Shown: in pieces, positions 1 through 8,990 of the stretch
Position numbering within the stretch: the stretch's first letter is position 1
How the letters are laid out: every line of letters starts with the position of its first letter
Translations under genes and position numbers: made by a program
Notes under the pieces: model-generated
What the model saw: only the letters and a program-made list of their open reading frames with translations
Told to the model about the DNA's origin: nothing
Database searches by the model: none
Source: Candidatus Kuenenbacteria bacterium CG08_land_8_20_14_0_20_37_23
GTDB taxonomy: Bacteria > Patescibacteriota > Patescibacteriia > UBA2196 > GWA2-42-15
Length of the DNA: 17,740 nucleotides
Direction of reading: 5' to 3'
Assembly: GCA_002778965.1 (NCBI GenBank)
Contig: PEXX01000040.1
Location: 498 to 18,237 of the forward strand

Positions 1-1
1 C

Positions 2-640
2 TGTGATCAACCAAGAATTGGCATAGGTTATTTAGTCGCTGGGTTGCTGGGTCTTTTACGTCAATTCAGAGTTATACAAATTAGCGACCAAGAGATATTT
101 AGGGCGGTTCTTTTTTTGAAGAAAAAGAAAAAAAGATTTGGAGCTAAAAATGTTTTAAGGAGCAATATTGCAAAGCAGGTTGCGCTGGCTATTAAAAATA
201 AAATTCCAGTGGTTGTGGTAGCTGATTTTTTGGCTGGTAATGCCCATTTAATGGCGAATCAGATTAACGAAAATGCCAAGAATTTTTCTAATTATTCAAT
301 TATTCCAGAAATGAATCATCATTTAATGGAAGGTTTGGCCAACCCGAAAATAAATGGTAAAAATTTGAAATTTATATTTATTGAATCCGTTTTTTATAAT
401 AAAAAGAATCAAGAGAGAATTGAAATAACCAAAAGAGTTTTGAGCAAAAACAAAGTGGGCTATGTAAGTTGCCGGCTAGCAGGAAAAACAAAATTAGAGC
501 AATCTTTCGAAATGCTTTCATTTGGGTCATACGTGAGTTTCTATTTGGCAATGTTAAACAATATAAATCCCGCGCCTGTTCCATGGGTAGATTATTTTAA
601 GAAAGAATTAACGCGCGCACCATTAATTAATAAAACATGA
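2..640 (+). CDS. Bifunctional phosphoglucose/phosphomannose isomerase, 3' part (gene starts upstream of window)
   Basis: Cytoplasmic SIS-fold aldose-ketose isomerase that interconverts fructose-6-P with glucose-6-P and mannose-6-P, and so feeds mannose donor synthesis. The frame is open to the left edge, so 212 residues are visible of a family usually a little over 300. The in-frame TTG at 44 is not a credible start because the preceding residues (PRIGIGYLVAG) fit the family. Recognisable parts are the VVVVADFLAGNAHLMANQ strand/turn of the second SIS domain, the ENAKNFSNYSIIPEMNHHLMEG block with the conserved Glu and His region, and the C-terminal NPAPVPWVDYFKKEL, typical of the PF10432-type C-terminal domain with its conserved Lys near the end. 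The stop overlaps the next start as ATGA (637-640), which implies translational coupling with the glycosyltransferase genes. Family is clear; which sugar is preferred cannot be read. Confidence 0.9.
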   Translation, partial: CDQPRIGIGYLVAGLLGLLRQFRVIQISDQEIFRAVLFLKKKKKRFGAKNVLRSNIAKQVALAIKNKIPVVVVADFLAGNAHLMANQINENAKNFSNYSIIPEMNHHLMEGLANPKINGKNLKFIFIESVFYNKKNQERIEITKRVLSKNKVGYVSCRLAGKTKLEQSFEMLSFGSYVSFYLAMLNNINPAPVPWVDYFKKELTRAPLINKT

Positions 641-2250
641 GGTTGGATTGCAAACCCAAAAATAGTAATTGTCTTAAAAATAAGTCTTATATTTATTTTA
701 TTTTATTTTTTGTTGTGCTTAGTTATTTTTTGTGGTTAAATTCAACTGCAGTTTTTCCTGATCCAGATTCTTTTTATCATGCCGCAATTGTTGAGCTTAT
801 GAGCAACAGTGGCGTTATTAAGGATTTTGACTGGTTGCCATTGACCACCCTGAATGAGGTATATGTTGATCATCATTTTCTCTATCATCTAATTTTAGTC
901 CCGTTAGTTTTATTTTTAAATCCGTTAGTCGCGATGAAATTGAGCGGAGTAATTTTTGCCAGCTTGGCAATTATTTTTTTCTACTGGTTTTTGCGGCGGC
1001 ATAAAATTAGATATAGCTTGATTTATCCTTTAATCCTCATCTGCAGCCACCAGTTTATTTTCAGAATGAATTTAGCAAAAATACCGTCGTTATCTTTAAT
1101 TTTTCTGCTGATATTTTTGTATTGTCTTTTTCGGCGCGAAGATAAATGGTCTTGGCGGATATTTATGATTTGTTTTTTTTACGTTTGGCTGTACGGTGGA
1201 TGGGTGATAATGGCTGGAATCGGATTAATTTATTGGTTCATCAGTGGAATATACGCATGGTACAACAAGAAAGAGGGCAATATATTAGCTGTTAGATATT
1301 ATATATTAGATATTGCGAGGGTCTTGTTCAGTAGGCTAAACATTAAGTTGTTATTGAATATTATGAGCGGTTTTATTTTTGGTTTGGTTATTAATCCGTA
1401 TTTTCCTAAAAATTTATTATTTTACTGGCAGCAGACGATCAAAATAGGTCTTATCAATTATCGAGAAATCATCAGCGTTGGAGGCGAGTGGTATGGATTC
1501 AATATAGTTGACCTGATAGGTACTGATGTTTTTGTTTTTATCCTGCTTGTGGTAAGCATCGGCTTCTTTTTTTTAAATCTTAAAAAACAGAATGTTAAAA
1601 ACTGGACATTATTTTTTGTTGTGATCATTTTTTTCTTTCTAACGGTTAAATCAAAGAGGAATATAGAATATTTTGTACCATTGAGCTTGATTTTTAGCGC
1701 ATTTACAATAGATTCCATTTTAGACAAGAATAAAATGATTCGCTGTAAAAATTGGATTAAAGATTTTGTTGATAAAAAGAAATTTTTGGCTGTTTTGCTT
1801 GCTATTTTAACCATACTACAAATACCAATTATCGTTGGATTTAATTACGTTGGGTTAAAGAGGGCTCTTGGCCAAGGCTATAATTTTAATCAATTTTATG
1901 GAGTTGCTCAATGGCTGGCCGATAATACTATCCAAGGAGATATAGTTTTTCATGATGATTGGTCTTATTGGTCTGTATTATTTTACCGTAATAAAAGCAA
2001 TCGATATATTATCGGCCTTGATCCAACATTTATGTATTTACAGGATCATAATAAATATTGGTTATGGCATGACATTACTCTGGGAAAAGTCAGCGGCGAT
2101 GTTTGTAAAAAAATTAAAGATGAATTTGGGGCGGCATACGTACTGGTTAGAAAGGAAAATAAGATAATGGTGGATAATATTGAGAAAGATAAGGCATGTG
2201 TTAAGGTTTATAGTGATAACGAGGTTGATGTTTACGCGATTAATGTATGA
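637..2250 (+). CDS. STT3/AglB-like GT-C integral membrane glycosyltransferase
   Basis: A 537-residue multi-pass membrane protein with roughly ten hydrophobic segments (by eye) and a soluble C-terminal part from about residue 410. After the first membrane segment it has PDPDSFYH (41-48), the acidic motif in the first outer loop that GT-C enzymes use to bind metal and polyprenyl-phosphate donor. HHFLYHL follows at 79-85, WLYGGW near 184-189, KSKRNIEYFVP at 338-348, and HDDWSYW at 439-445 in the soluble domain. The last resembles the WWDYG-type catalytic-domain motif of STT3/AglB oligosaccharyltransferases, but it is not identical. Known family role: transfer of a lipid-linked sugar or glycan to an acceptor on the outer face. 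Whether this one glycosylates protein or lipid is not visible. It overlaps genes on both sides by ATGA. Confidence 0.65.
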   Translation: MRLDCKPKNSNCLKNKSYIYFILFFVVLSYFLWLNSTAVFPDPDSFYHAAIVELMSNSGVIKDFDWLPLTTLNEVYVDHHFLYHLILVPLVLFLNPLVAMKLSGVIFASLAIIFFYWFLRRHKIRYSLIYPLILICSHQFIFRMNLAKIPSLSLIFLLIFLYCLFRREDKWSWRIFMICFFYVWLYGGWVIMAGIGLIYWFISGIYAWYNKKEGNILAVRYYILDIARVLFSRLNIKLLLNIMSGFIFGLVINPYFPKNLLFYWQQTIKIGLINYREIISVGGEWYGFNIVDLIGTDVFVFILLVVSIGFFFLNLKKQNVKNWTLFFVVIIFFFLTVKSKRNIEYFVPLSLIFSAFTIDSILDKNKMIRCKNWIKDFVDKKKFLAVLLAILTILQIPIIVGFNYVGLKRALGQGYNFNQFYGVAQWLADNTIQGDIVFHDDWSYWSVLFYRNKSNRYIIGLDPTFMYLQDHNKYWLWHDITLGKVSGDVCKKIKDEFGAAYVLVRKENKIMVDNIEKDKACVKVYSDNEVDVYAINV

Positions 2251-2954
2251 TTACTATTGTTTTGCCGGTTTATAATGAGGAGCCTATACTCAAAGAAAAT
2301 ACTTTGAGGCTTTTTAAATTTTGCAAAGACAAGATGGAAGATTGCTGGCAAATAATTATTGCCGACAATGCGTCAGACGATGAAACGCAGGAAATTGGAG
2401 AGAATTTAGCGGGCGAATATCAGGAGATTAAATATTTTAGGACTAATCAGCGAGGTAAAGGTGGAGCTGTTTTGCGGGCGTGGAAAAAGTTTCCCAGTGA
2501 TATTTATGTGTATATGGATGTTGATTTGTCTACAAATTTATGCGCCTTGCCGGAATTAATCCAAGGAATTAGAAATAGTAATGACATCGTTGCGGGCTCC
2601 AGAATGGTTGCTGGCGCTCAAGTGGAGAGACCACTCACTAGAAAAATTTTTTCATACGGGTTGAGATTTATTTTGAAAATTTTTTGCCGGCTTAAAACCC
2701 AAGATGCGCCATGCGGTTTTAAAGCCGTTAACACAAAGATTATAGACAAAATCGTGCCGCAAATTCAGAATAAGCAGTGGTTTTTTGACACCGAGATGCT
2801 TATCTTGGCTGAAAGGCAAGGGTTTAGCATCAAAGAAATACCGGTGCAGTGGACAGAAGCGAGTAATAAAAAAAGAAAAAGCGGAGTCGGGATTGTACCA
2901 GTAATGTGGGAATATTTAAAAAATATTTATAGGATGAAAATAAAGGCAAAATAG
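2247..2954 (+). CDS. GT2 family polyprenyl-phosphate glycosyltransferase (ALG5-like)
   Basis: A 235-residue cytoplasmic GT-A enzyme expected to move a sugar from a nucleotide donor to polyprenyl phosphate. It begins directly with the nucleotide-binding strand ITIVLPVYNEE. It then has IIADNASDDET (37-47), RGKGGAV (69-75), the metal-binding YMDVDLST (89-96), GSRM (117-120), QDAPCGFKA (152-160) and WFFDTEML (178-185). The DVDLST plus QDxxCGFK combination is typical of dolichyl-phosphate beta-glucosyltransferase (ALG5) relatives, unlike the DADFSHNP of the DPM1-like enzyme at 8991. No membrane segment or GtrA-like domain is present, and the length fits a single catalytic domain. It starts by ATGA overlap with the STT3-like gene, so the two are probably coupled. 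The sugar (glucose by analogy) is inferred. Confidence 0.85.
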   Translation: MITIVLPVYNEEPILKENTLRLFKFCKDKMEDCWQIIIADNASDDETQEIGENLAGEYQEIKYFRTNQRGKGGAVLRAWKKFPSDIYVYMDVDLSTNLCALPELIQGIRNSNDIVAGSRMVAGAQVERPLTRKIFSYGLRFILKIFCRLKTQDAPCGFKAVNTKIIDKIVPQIQNKQWFFDTEMLILAERQGFSIKEIPVQWTEASNKKRKSGVGIVPVMWEYLKNIYRMKIKAK

Positions 2955-3025
2955 AAGCGTCAAAATTATTTTTTTATTAGAGTTTTTAAATTGGCAATTA
3001 TTTTTTTGAAATAAAAATTTCAGTT

Positions 3026-4099
3026 ATGTTTATCAAATTTTATAAAAATAGATGTGATCTTTTGGGAAAAATTTTGAAAAGCAATTTACACAATTATATT
3101 CCATATAAATTAAATTACGCGGTGACCTATTGTTGTAATTCAAGATGCAATATTTGTAATATTTGGCAACGAAAGCGCAGTTTGCATAATGAGTTAACTT
3201 TATTTGAGATTAAGAAATTTTTCCAAATAAATAAATTTTCGTGGTTAAGTTTGACTGGCGGCGAGCCGTTCCTGTCCCAGCGCTTGGTAGATATAGTTAA
3301 ATGCGCCAGTGAATTTTTGCCATTGGAGATTTTAAATATTCCAACCAATGGCTTGATCTCTGACGAGATTGTAGAAAAAAGTGAACAGATTATTAAATAT
3401 CAAATTCCATATACTGTGATCACGGTTAGTTTGGACGGCTTGCATGATAATTATTTGAATATTAGGGGAATAGATGGTTTTAACCAAGCATTGGAGACCT
3501 ATGTTCGACTTTATTATCTTGGCCGCAAATATAAAAATTTTAAGACTTATATTGCTTATACCATCAGCCCGCTCAATGTTGGTTTGTTAAGGGATTTTGT
3601 TAATGATATCCATTGCCGTCTTGCCAAAAATAATATTGATTTCAATCTGAGCAATATTCACTTAAATGTTTATCAAGATTCGGATTATTACACTCAAATT
3701 AAGTTAGCTACGGATGAGCAGCATAATTTTTATAGTCAGGCCGTTAAAGAGATAGAGTGGTATTTAAAACACCGGGAGATATTTAATTTGTTTGATTTTA
3801 TTGAGAAAGAATATGTAAAATTTTATAAGATATTTTTACAAGGCAATAGATTGCCAATTCAATGCTTAGCCGCGCGATCATCTTTCTTTCTGGATCCATA
3901 CGGCAATCTTTATCCTTGTATTAACTATCTGACCAAAATTTGCAGTCTTCATGACATAAATTTTGATTTAGGGCAGATTGACAACTTGCTTTTAAAAAAA
4001 TTAAGAAATATAATTGATCAAAATAATTGTCCGCGTTGCTGGACATCTTGTGAAGCATCCCAATCCATTTTAGGACAATTAATTAAGCTAGTTTTATAA
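3026..4099 (+). CDS. Radical SAM protein with SPASM/twitch-like C-terminal cysteines
   Basis: A 357-residue cytoplasmic radical SAM enzyme. The [4Fe-4S] cluster motif CX3CX2C is at C37, C41 and C44 (CNSRCNIC), followed by TGGEP at 77-81, which binds SAM. SLDG at 135-138 fits the barrel core. The C-terminal third has C280, a DPYGNLYPC motif ending at C298, C306, and CPRCWTSC giving C335, C338 and C342. This is the spacing of an auxiliary-cluster (SPASM or twitch) domain as in peptide- or sugar-modifying radical SAM enzymes. The substrate is unknown; no small precursor-peptide gene is visible beside it. A 71-base gap precedes it and the next gene starts one base after its stop. It sits inside the glycosyltransferase block, so a role in making or modifying the surface glycan, lipid carrier or glycosylated target is inferred only. 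Confidence 0.85.
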   Translation: MFIKFYKNRCDLLGKILKSNLHNYIPYKLNYAVTYCCNSRCNICNIWQRKRSLHNELTLFEIKKFFQINKFSWLSLTGGEPFLSQRLVDIVKCASEFLPLEILNIPTNGLISDEIVEKSEQIIKYQIPYTVITVSLDGLHDNYLNIRGIDGFNQALETYVRLYYLGRKYKNFKTYIAYTISPLNVGLLRDFVNDIHCRLAKNNIDFNLSNIHLNVYQDSDYYTQIKLATDEQHNFYSQAVKEIEWYLKHREIFNLFDFIEKEYVKFYKIFLQGNRLPIQCLAARSSFFLDPYGNLYPCINYLTKICSLHDINFDLGQIDNLLLKKLRNIIDQNNCPRCWTSCEASQSILGQLIKLVL

Positions 4100-4100
4100 T

Positions 4101-5609
4101 ATGTTTACGCTAAAAGTTTTTTTGGAAAATCATCGGAGTTTTTTTCAAAGAATATTTTTTTTATTTTGTCTGATGGTTTTTTTATGTTATCTCTATTTTA
4201 GCTCGTCATTTATTTATCCATTTTCTATAGAATTTGGCGAAGGGTTGGTTGTTTATTTATCTCAACAATTTGCTGATAGTTTTTCTTTTCATGCACTTTA
4301 TTCGCCTTTAGCCGTAGAGCCATATGTGGCTAACCCTTATCCGCCTTTATATTTTATAATATCTGCTCCTTTTGTACGGCTAATTAATTTTTCTCCTTTT
4401 ATTATTGTCCGCCTAATATCAATTTTGTTTTTAATTGGCGCCGCATTGGTTATCTATTGTATATTAGATATAATTAATGTAAATAAAAGCCTTAGTATTG
4501 CCGGCGCCTTGTTGTTTTTGTTGTCATCCAATATTTCATCTTGGGGTCACCTAGCTAGAGTTGATATAATGGCTTTGTTTTTTTCTTTGCTTAGTTTTTT
4601 TTATCTTTTGCGCCAGAAAAATCATTTTTGCTTAACATTCGCCTTGTTGGCAATATTCACCAAGCCAACCTTTCTATCGGTTTGGTTAATCTGTTTTTTT
4701 AGCCTTATATTTTTAGAGAGATTAAATATGCGCAAGATATTGCAAATTGCTTTAGTTAATTTAGGGATTGGACTTTTTATGTTTATTGGTTTAGATATCA
4801 TTACCGGCGGCAGTTTTGTTGAAAATGTTATATCAGCTAATTTACTAAGGTATTCTTTTGAATCCGTTTTTAATAATTTTTTATTTTTTATAATTACATG
4901 GCCTGGCATCCTTTTTATATTTTTATTATTTTTTATTTTTTTCTTCTATTCAGATTGGAAAAGTTATTTACGAATCGCAAATCATAAAATAATTTTTTGG
5001 TATTTTATTTTGTCTTTAGTCTTAAACCTAATATTGTCAGGTAAAGCAGGATCGTCTTATAATTTTCTTCTCGAGCCGCATGCCATTTTTTTACTGTTAG
5101 TTATGAGTCTTTTGTTGTTCGTTTGGCAAAAGCGGAAATCATCATCATTATTATTTTGGGGCACGTTAGTTTTTGTGGCGGCTTCCGTTGTTGTTTCTCT
5201 CTTTTATGGTAGTATATTAACATGGCAGTTAATAAGAGCTACGCCTTATAACTCAACGGTTTTTGTTGATTCTATTGGTTTAGAAGCCATATTAACCAGT
5301 CGGCAAGGTGATTATTTAAGCGATAATCCTGATTTTGCATTTTTGGCTAAATCCGGGCAGAGGTTTTTTATGGTTGACAGTTTTCTTTTTTCAACACTGG
5401 CTAAAATTGGCAAATGGGATAGCAAACCAATCATTGCCAAAATAGCCGATAAAGAATTCAAAGCTATTTTATTAGATAATACAGAAATAGAAGATAAGAT
5501 AAATGATCCATTTTATGAACGTTTACCGCAAGAGGTTTTGCTTGAGATTAAAGAAAACTACAAACTACATTTAACTATGGCTAATAAATTTTTTTATCTC
5601 CCCAATTAA
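4101..5609 (+). CDS. GT-C (GT39/ArnT-like) membrane glycosyltransferase
   Basis: A 502-residue multi-pass membrane protein. The first outer loop carries IEFGEGLVVY (43-52), where the acidic pair corresponds to the DE/EG motif of GT39-like GT-C enzymes, and PYPPLYF (79-85), the common YPPL loop motif. HLARVD at 150-155 and FTKPT at 186-190 resemble the R-D and TKQ motifs seen in these proteins. The soluble C-terminal tail includes DNPDFAFLAKSG and a SFLFSTLAKIGKWD stretch, a tail commonly found in bacterial GT39-like proteins and different from the tails of the other GT-C proteins here. Expected role: transfer of a sugar from a polyprenyl-phosphate donor on the outer face of the membrane. The gene starts one base after the radical SAM stop, without a clear ribosome-binding site. 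Acceptor unknown. Confidence 0.75.
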   Translation: MFTLKVFLENHRSFFQRIFFLFCLMVFLCYLYFSSSFIYPFSIEFGEGLVVYLSQQFADSFSFHALYSPLAVEPYVANPYPPLYFIISAPFVRLINFSPFIIVRLISILFLIGAALVIYCILDIINVNKSLSIAGALLFLLSSNISSWGHLARVDIMALFFSLLSFFYLLRQKNHFCLTFALLAIFTKPTFLSVWLICFFSLIFLERLNMRKILQIALVNLGIGLFMFIGLDIITGGSFVENVISANLLRYSFESVFNNFLFFIITWPGILFIFLLFFIFFFYSDWKSYLRIANHKIIFWYFILSLVLNLILSGKAGSSYNFLLEPHAIFLLLVMSLLLFVWQKRKSSSLLFWGTLVFVAASVVVSLFYGSILTWQLIRATPYNSTVFVDSIGLEAILTSRQGDYLSDNPDFAFLAKSGQRFFMVDSFLFSTLAKIGKWDSKPIIAKIADKEFKAILLDNTEIEDKINDPFYERLPQEVLLEIKENYKLHLTMANKFFYLPN

Positions 5610-5621
5610 ATTAGTATTTGT

Positions 5622-5625
5622 GGAG
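5622..5625 (+). promoter_or_regulatory. Shine-Dalgarno site selecting a TTG start
   Basis: GGAG lies 8 bases before TTG at 5634 and 17 bases before the in-frame ATG at 5643. The spacing favours the TTG. It is one of the few convincing ribosome-binding sites in the operon, placed after a 24-base gap where no stop/start overlap exists. Confidence 0.6.
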
Positions 5626-5633
5626 TTTTTTCT

Positions 5634-7310
5634 TTGAACAATATGCTTAGTAATTTGGTTAAATCAATCTTAAACTCAAAAATTTTTTTATTTTTGCTAT
5701 TCTTGATTATAGCTGTTTGGCTGGTTGCCATACCTTTGAAAAATATAGGTTCGGTATTGCCTTCAGGCGGTGATCCTTATTTGGTTACTTATATCTGGTC
5801 ATGGGAGATGCGCCAGATACCAATAGACATTGCGCGGCTGTTTGACGCTAATATCTTTGCGCCTTTTAAAAATACGCTGGCTTTTACCGAGCATATGCTG
5901 GGTTCCTTAATTTTGGCTTGGCCAATATTTTTAATTAGTAAAAATATTGTCTTAACTTTTAATTTGGTCTCGCTCTTAAGCTTTGCCATCGCCGGCCTGG
6001 GCATGTATTTATTGGCTTATTATTTGAGCAAAAACAAGTTGGCGAGTTTAGTCGCGGCTTTTATTTATGCTTTCGCGCCTATCAAAATTCACCATTTGGA
6101 GCATATTAACCTAAGCGGCATGTGGCTGCCCTATTTTTTCCTATCTTTAGAAAAGTTTTTTAATAAACAGACCTGGAAAAACAGCTGGCTTTTATTTATT
6201 TGCGCCATGCTGGTATTTTTGAATGCCATGCAATATTTTTTATTTTTGCCGCTGGTAATTATCTTATTTTTCTTGAAAAATATTTTGGCCAAGCGCTTTG
6301 TTTTTAGCAGAGATGTTTTGATTAAATTTTTTATTTTTATTTTATTTTTTTTAGTCATTGCAATTCCTTTGTATCTTCCTTATTTGCAAATTCAGCACGA
6401 GCTTGGTTTTAAAAGAGATATACGGACCATTGAGGGTTTGTCCCCGGATTTAGCGGACTATTTTATCAGTCCTTTTTTCTATAAATATTTTTACCCCTCT
6501 CTTTTCGGGGAATGGGCGATTGGGCCTGGACTATTCGTCATTTTTTTATTGTTAGCGGCAAGCATTTATATTTACAAAAAGACCGGCGCATTTCAGGACT
6601 ATCTCATTTACTATTTAATTGGCCTGATTGCTTTTTTGTTTTCTTTTGGTTATTTTATTCAATTTACCAGAGCTGATCCATCCGGTTTAGTCGGGCCCTG
6701 GGCGTTTTTTTATCATTTTATCCCCGGTTTTGACGGCGTCAGGGCGATTGGCCGTTACAGTATTTTTTTACTGTTGTCTGCCGCAGTTATCATTGCCATT
6801 GGCTTGTCCGCATTGTTTAAACAAAAAATTCATAATTTTAAAAAAAGAATTATTTTGACTTTAGCGCTGATTGTTTTATTATTGCTTGAATTCAGCTATG
6901 TTCAGCCGATAAAATATATGCCAGTGTCAATAGGAACTCCGCTTATTTACGATTGGCTTAAAAATCAAAGCGAGGCTAATATTTATTTAGAAATGCCTGC
7001 CGCCGAAAATTATTTTTCACAGGATTTTGATTCTTTTTATACTTTTTACGCCGGCCGCCATTTTAAAAAAATAGTTAATGGTTACAGCGGTTATGCTCCG
7101 TCAGCATATGAAAGGCTGAACGGCGAACTAGTGCATTTTGATATGGGCGATATTCAATTGATCAAAGATTACGGAGCAACGCATATTATTTTTCATTTTG
7201 ATTATTATCCGCGGAATTTTAAAGAGCGCACGATGAAAGAGTTAGAGAAAAGCAAAAAAGCAAGATTGATTAAATCAGCGGCTAATGACTATGTTTATGA
7301 AATATTATGA
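5634..7310 (+). CDS. GT-C-like multi-pass membrane protein (YfhO-like/hypothetical glycosyltransferase)
   Basis: A 558-residue membrane protein starting at TTG (chosen from the GGAG spacing; the alternative ATG at 5643 removes three residues). After the first membrane segment it has LPSGGDPY (42-49), the acidic loop motif. DANIFAPFKNTLAFTEHMLG (71-90) and APIKIHHLEHI (148-158) follow. These are characteristic of a widespread bacterial GT-C membrane family that is usually annotated only as a glycosyltransferase family or hypothetical membrane protein. The soluble tail after about residue 430 has IYDWLKNQSEANIYLEMP and an NGYSGYAPSAY element. It probably adds a sugar from a lipid donor on the outer face, but donor and acceptor cannot be read. 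The stop overlaps the next start (ATGA, 7307-7310). Confidence 0.7.
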   Translation: MNNMLSNLVKSILNSKIFLFLLFLIIAVWLVAIPLKNIGSVLPSGGDPYLVTYIWSWEMRQIPIDIARLFDANIFAPFKNTLAFTEHMLGSLILAWPIFLISKNIVLTFNLVSLLSFAIAGLGMYLLAYYLSKNKLASLVAAFIYAFAPIKIHHLEHINLSGMWLPYFFLSLEKFFNKQTWKNSWLLFICAMLVFLNAMQYFLFLPLVIILFFLKNILAKRFVFSRDVLIKFFIFILFFLVIAIPLYLPYLQIQHELGFKRDIRTIEGLSPDLADYFISPFFYKYFYPSLFGEWAIGPGLFVIFLLLAASIYIYKKTGAFQDYLIYYLIGLIAFLFSFGYFIQFTRADPSGLVGPWAFFYHFIPGFDGVRAIGRYSIFLLLSAAVIIAIGLSALFKQKIHNFKKRIILTLALIVLLLLEFSYVQPIKYMPVSIGTPLIYDWLKNQSEANIYLEMPAAENYFSQDFDSFYTFYAGRHFKKIVNGYSGYAPSAYERLNGELVHFDMGDIQLIKDYGATHIIFHFDYYPRNFKERTMKELEKSKKARLIKSAANDYVYEIL

Positions 7311-8965
7311 TTAACAATTTGATTAAATCTATCACAAAAAAGGAATGGCTATTTTTCATTGGCATAACTGTTTTCGTAATTTTTTTAACCACTGTACCGT
7401 ATATTTATGGCTGGTATAAAGCTCCGGACAGCCATCTTTATCTGGGTTTGCACTCTTTAACTTCCGGAGATACTTATGTCTATTTTTCATGGATGGAGCA
7501 GGCAAAGCATGGCGATTTTCTAGCCGAAGATTTATATACCGGGGAAGATCAGAATAAAATAATATTAAATGGCTTTTGGGCACTTGAGGGCTGGCTCGCC
7601 AGATTGACAGGCTTGTCCAATATTTGGATTTTCCAGTTGAGCCGCATATTTTTGGCAGTTATTTTTTTATTTATTTTATATCTGCTGGCCGTCTATTTTT
7701 GGCAGGATGTCTTGTGGCGCAAGATATTTTTTGTGTTTATGTGTTTTGCTTCCGGTTTTGGTTTTTTTATTTCTCTTTTTTTGCCGAATAGCGATTATAT
7801 CAATGGCATATATAATTGGCCGCTGGATATTTGGGCGCCGGAAAGCAATAATTTTTTGACGATGTTTCAGTCGCCGCATCTGATTGCTTCCACGACTCTG
7901 ATCGTTTTAATTCTATTTTTCGGTTTTTTAGCGTACGATAAAAACAACTTTAAATACAGTATCATTGCCGGAATAATGGCTTTATTTCTTTTTGAGTTTC
8001 ATCCTTTCCATATGCCGACTATTTTTGGCGTTTTAGGCGCGTATTTTATATTTGAGTGTATTAGACAAAAAAAAGTCGTGACAAACCATTTGAAACATTT
8101 TTTGATTTTTTCTTTTCTGAGTTCGCCGTCCATTTTTTATTATTTAATTCTTAGCCGCTATGATTTTGTGACGCAGATCAGGACGTGGCAGAATGTATGC
8201 TTGAGCCCGGTGTTGTGGATAGTTTTTATCAGTTATGGGCTTATTTTTATTTTGGCAGTTTATGGAATTTGTATGATAATCAATTTGAAAAAATTCAACG
8301 GTATAAATGCTTTTTTAATAATCTGGTTAGTAATTCAATTTTTACTTTTATATATTCCTCTGCCATGGCAAAGAAGATTAATGCAAGGACTTCAGATACC
8401 TATGATTATTCTAGCAGTTTTCGGACTTTATTATCTCTATCATTATTTAAAAAATAAGTTATCTTTCAGAAATTTTGATTTTTGGGTTAATAACAAATAT
8501 CTATTGATTATTTTATTTGTTTTTTTTATGACATCATCAAATATATATAATCTAGTTAGGGATTTTGGTATTTTTAATCAGGGATATAAATCGTTTTATA
8601 TTTCCGAGGACAGGAACGACGCTTATCTGTGGATGAAAAACGAAACTACGGTTGATGACACAATTCTAACCGACTTACATGATGGCGATATTATTCCCGG
8701 AAGAATCGGCAGAAAAATTTTTGTTGGGCACGCAGTTGAAACGCTATTTTTTATTAGTAAGGCCCAGACCATGGCTTGGTTTTTTGGCACAAATAATTTA
8801 GATGAGAAAAAGCAGGGTTTTTTGGAGTACAACAAAATTGCTTATGTATTTTTCACTCCGGAAACTGATGATCTGGGAGATTTCAAGCCAGAGGAAAAGG
8901 AATATTTAGAAATAGTTTATAAAAACAAAGAAGTGCAGATATATAAAGTGTTATTGAGTAATTAG
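7307..8965 (+). CDS. GT-C-like multi-pass membrane glycosyltransferase
   Basis: A 552-residue membrane protein coupled to the preceding gene by ATGA. The first long outer loop holds GDTYVYFSWMEQAKHGDF (54-71) and DLYTGE (75-80). The single acidic D55 in GDTYVY takes the place of the usual DE or DPD loop motif. About ten hydrophobic segments follow. From residue 437 a soluble domain begins with AYLWMKNETTVDDTILTD, continues with GRKIFVGHAVET, and ends with a YNKIAYVFFTPE strand. This tail resembles the tails of the STT3-like and 5634 proteins. Predicted role: polyprenyl-phosphate-sugar-dependent transfer outside the membrane. I recognise the general type but not a named family with known chemistry. 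Confidence 0.65.
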   Translation: MINNLIKSITKKEWLFFIGITVFVIFLTTVPYIYGWYKAPDSHLYLGLHSLTSGDTYVYFSWMEQAKHGDFLAEDLYTGEDQNKIILNGFWALEGWLARLTGLSNIWIFQLSRIFLAVIFLFILYLLAVYFWQDVLWRKIFFVFMCFASGFGFFISLFLPNSDYINGIYNWPLDIWAPESNNFLTMFQSPHLIASTTLIVLILFFGFLAYDKNNFKYSIIAGIMALFLFEFHPFHMPTIFGVLGAYFIFECIRQKKVVTNHLKHFLIFSFLSSPSIFYYLILSRYDFVTQIRTWQNVCLSPVLWIVFISYGLIFILAVYGICMIINLKKFNGINAFLIIWLVIQFLLLYIPLPWQRRLMQGLQIPMIILAVFGLYYLYHYLKNKLSFRNFDFWVNNKYLLIILFVFFMTSSNIYNLVRDFGIFNQGYKSFYISEDRNDAYLWMKNETTVDDTILTDLHDGDIIPGRIGRKIFVGHAVETLFFISKAQTMAWFFGTNNLDEKKQGFLEYNKIAYVFFTPETDDLGDFKPEEKEYLEIVYKNKEVQIYKVLLSN

Positions 8966-8990
8966 TTTGAGATGAAATATTTTTCCCATT

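Noticed and set aside
44..640. TTG at 44 as the start of the first gene
   Set aside because: The frame is open to the window edge and the upstream residues fit the isomerase family, so the gene is simply cut by the window.
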